Shown in pieces: positions 11,586 to 13,182 of a DNA stretch of 13,182 nucleotides (positions within the stretch are counted from its first letter, which is position 1; each line of letters opens with the position of its first letter). Source of the stretch: PALSA-555 sp035468285 (GTDB lineage Bacteria; Actinomycetota; Acidimicrobiia; IMCC26256; PALSA-555); assembly GCA_035468285.1 (NCBI GenBank), contig DATISY010000037.1, positions 1 to 13,182 of the forward strand, written 5' to 3'. Below the pieces are notes generated by a model. That model was given only the letters and a program-made list of their open reading frames with translations. It was not told the DNA's origin and made no database searches. A program made the position numbers and the translations under genes.

Positions 11586-12545
11586 GTGCGCTGGGTGATC
11601 ATCGGAGCCGGCGCGATCGGTGGCCTCGTCGGCGCTCGGCTGTTCGAACACGACGCTGACGTCATGCTCGTGGCTCGAGGCGAGCACTACCACGCCATCC
11701 GCGCGCACGGCTTGCGCGTGGAGAGCCCGGACGGCGCGACGACAGCACCGGTGCCGGTCGTGGACACGGTGCACGCGGTTGGGTTCGGCTCCGACGACGT
11801 CGCCGTCGTCGCGACGAAGAGCCAGCAGACCGCCGAGGTCCTCGAGTCCGTGACCCGCACCGCGTCCCCCGACACACCCATCGTCTGCGCCCAGAACGGC
11901 GTCGAGAACGAGCGGGTCGCCCGGCGCCGCTTCCCGAACGTCTATGGGATGTGCGTCATGTGCCCGGCCAGCCACCTCGAACCGGGAGTCGTCCGGGCGC
12001 ATCGGGCGCCGGTGCCCGGGATCTTGGACCTGGGCCGCTACCCCGCCGACGTCGACGACACCGCACGGGCGCTCGCGGACGGATTGACACGGGCCAGGTT
12101 CGTCTCCGACGCGAAGCCCGACATCATGCGGTGGAAGTACAAGAAGCTGCTGTTGAACCTCGGGAACGCCATCGAGGCGATCTGCGGGCCGGAGAACCAC
12201 GGCGGAGAGCTCTACACGCGCGCCTACCGGGAAGGTGTCGCCTGTCTCGACGCGGCCGGCATCGCCTACGCCTCGGACGCCGAGGACACCGGCCGGCGGG
12301 GTGCGGTCATCCCGCGGCCTGCCGGCGGCACGCCGCGTGGTGGTTCGTCGTGGCAGAGCATGGTGCGCCGGACGGGAAACGTCGAGGTCGACTACCTCAA
12401 TGGTGAGATCGTCCTCCTCGGCGCGCTGCACGACGTCCCCACGCCCGTGAACGCGGTCCTGCAGCGCCTCGCCAACCAGCTCGCCGCGGCGCGGACGCCG
12501 CCCGGGTCGATGACCGAGGCCGACATCCTGGGCCTCGTCCCGTGA
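11586..12545 (+). CDS. Ketopantoate reductase (ApbA/PanE) family oxidoreductase
   Basis: This 319-aa NAD(P)H-dependent reductase has the dinucleotide site at the extreme N-terminus, VIIGAGAIGGLVGARL (4-19), and the NADP-family strand VAVVATKSQQTAEVL. The C-terminal catalytic domain has KYKKLLLNLGNAIEAI, where Lys187 and Asn191 match the PanE catalytic Lys and Asn. SSWQSMVRRTGNVEVDYLNGE follows, with Glu267 at the place of the substrate-binding Glu. Length fits PanE (about 300 aa). True ketopantoate reductase in the pantothenate/CoA pathway is possible. However, the second Asn of the KxxxNxxxN motif is shifted by one residue (Asn194) and no other pantothenate gene is near, so another 2-oxo-acid substrate is equally plausible. 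The start is GTG at 11586, without a clear ribosome site. Confidence 0.85.
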   Translation: MRWVIIGAGAIGGLVGARLFEHDADVMLVARGEHYHAIRAHGLRVESPDGATTAPVPVVDTVHAVGFGSDDVAVVATKSQQTAEVLESVTRTASPDTPIVCAQNGVENERVARRRFPNVYGMCVMCPASHLEPGVVRAHRAPVPGILDLGRYPADVDDTARALADGLTRARFVSDAKPDIMRWKYKKLLLNLGNAIEAICGPENHGGELYTRAYREGVACLDAAGIAYASDAEDTGRRGAVIPRPAGGTPRGGSSWQSMVRRTGNVEVDYLNGEIVLLGALHDVPTPVNAVLQRLANQLAAARTPPGSMTEADILGLVP

Positions 12546-12569
12546 CCGGGCCCGTTCCGTGACCCGACC

Positions 12570-13175
12570 GTGAACGCGCTGCAGGTTCGGGGCATCTCGA
12601 AACGGTTCGGGCATCGGGCCGTGCTGGACGCCGTCGACCTCGACGTGCGCCACGGGGAGTCCGTCGCGCTCGTCGGTGAGAACGGCGCGGGCAAGAGCAC
12701 GCTGCTGCAGATCTGCGCGGGACTGATCCGAGCCGATGCGGGGACCGTGATGACCGACGGGCGAATCGGCTACTGCCCCCAACACGCCACGTTCCTCGAG
12801 GCGCTCCGCGTCGACGAGCACCTCGTCTTGTTCGGCCGGGCCCACGGGCTCGGCCGAAGCGACGCGATCCGGCGGGGGCGAGCCCTGCTCGAGAGCCTCG
12901 AGTTCTCCGCGGACCTGCGTCAGACCATCCGGGAGCTCTCGGGGGGAGCCCGCCAGAAGCTGAACCTGACCCTCGCGCTGCTCGGCGAGCCCCGACTCCT
13001 GCTCCTCGACGAGCCGTACCAGGGGTTCGACCGTGGCAGCTACGTGAGCTTCTGGGACCAGATCACCCACTGGTGCGACGCCGGGCGAGGCGTCCTCCTC
13101 GTCACCCATCTCCTCGCCGAGCTCGACCGCGTCGACCGGATCGTTGGGCTCCCGTCCGCGAACGGGTCCCGATGA
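12570..13175 (+). CDS. ABC transporter ATP-binding protein
   Basis: This 201-aa single-domain ABC ATPase has Walker A GENGAGKST (36-44), a Q-loop YCPQHATF (Gln71), the signature LSGGARQK (123-130), Walker B LLLLDEPYQGFD (Asp147-Glu148) and the H-loop VTH (His180). All ATPase residues are present. It resembles the short cytoplasmic subunits of ABC-2 type exporters, but the substrate cannot be read from this subunit. The GTG at 12570 gives a proper ABC N-terminus (LQVRGISKRFG) and lies 24 nt after the preceding stop. The gene's own stop overlaps the next start by 4 nt (ATGA, 13172-13175), which points to a partner membrane subunit encoded next. Confidence 0.94.
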   Translation: MNALQVRGISKRFGHRAVLDAVDLDVRHGESVALVGENGAGKSTLLQICAGLIRADAGTVMTDGRIGYCPQHATFLEALRVDEHLVLFGRAHGLGRSDAIRRGRALLESLEFSADLRQTIRELSGGARQKLNLTLALLGEPRLLLLDEPYQGFDRGSYVSFWDQITHWCDAGRGVLLVTHLLAELDRVDRIVGLPSANGSR

Positions 13176-13182
13176 GCGGGTT
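13172..13182 (+). CDS. Start of the next gene, probably the ABC permease (partial)
   Basis: ATG at 13172 overlaps the ATPase stop (ATGA) and reads Met-Ser-Gly before the window ends. The permease assignment rests only on the overlap with an ABC ATPase gene that lacks a membrane domain. Confidence 0.4.

Noticed and set aside
11169..13109. A 646-codon open frame on the - strand
   Set aside because: It is antisense to whiB, the ketopantoate-reductase-family gene and the ABC ATPase, all of which show complete family motifs. The translated product is low-complexity and matches nothing I know.
1..13182. Phage defence, toxin-antitoxin, mobile element or CRISPR content
   Set aside because: Apart from the AddAB-like pair, which is a housekeeping repair enzyme, no nuclease/ATPase defence pair, transposase, integrase, attachment-site repeat or regularly spaced repeat was seen.

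Overview
The window is GC-rich and densely coded. It carries a WhiB-family iron-sulfur regulator and two SigB/SigF/SigG-type sigma factors with RsbW-like partners. WhiB proteins are confined to Actinomycetota and their phages, so the source is an actinobacterium. A deep-branching class such as Acidimicrobiia is possible, but that is only an inference. No tRNA, rRNA, CRISPR array, insertion sequence or transposase was seen.

Layout. (1) 1-3382, + strand: the last residues of a probable AddB-like PD-(D/E)XK nuclease, overlapping by 4 nt a 1094-aa AddA/RecB-type helicase-nuclease. This is a double-strand-break processing unit. (2) 3464-3664, - strand: a cold shock protein whose leader holds two near-identical hairpins, one of them enclosing its GTG start. 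(3) 3967-5383, - strand: two overlapping lipoprotein genes. One is a Ser/Thr-rich protein of unknown function; the other is a DUF1906/Rv2525c-like glycoside-hydrolase-like protein. Two adjacent palindromes lie upstream. (4) 5668-11537: a general-stress region. A lone RsbW-like gene (-) faces a three-gene operon (+) encoding an RsbW-like protein, a sigma factor and an RsbV-like STAS protein, all joined by ATGA overlaps. Next on the + strand come five small genes: an acidic disordered protein, a BON-domain protein, a 54-aa hydrophobic protein, an SRPBCC protein and CsbD. Convergent to these, on the - strand, is a second RsbW-like/sigma pair, and divergent from that pair is whiB. (5) 11586-13182, + strand: a ketopantoate-reductase-family oxidoreductase, an ABC-transporter ATPase, and the first codons of an overlapping gene, probably its permease.

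How the parts fit. Six sites resembling the SigB/SigF consensus (GTTW, about 15-17 nt, GGGTAT-like) can be read by eye in region 4. They lie before the first sigma operon, before three of the small genes, and back-to-back between the second sigma operon and whiB. The likely picture is a self-amplifying stress locus in which two paralogous sigma factors, with almost identical DNA-reading helices, transcribe their own operons and a co-located effector set that includes CsbD, whose B. subtilis namesake is SigB-controlled. All three RsbW-like proteins lack the N-box asparagine and a DxGxG motif. They may therefore bind sigma factors without acting as kinases. This is the least conventional feature of the window.
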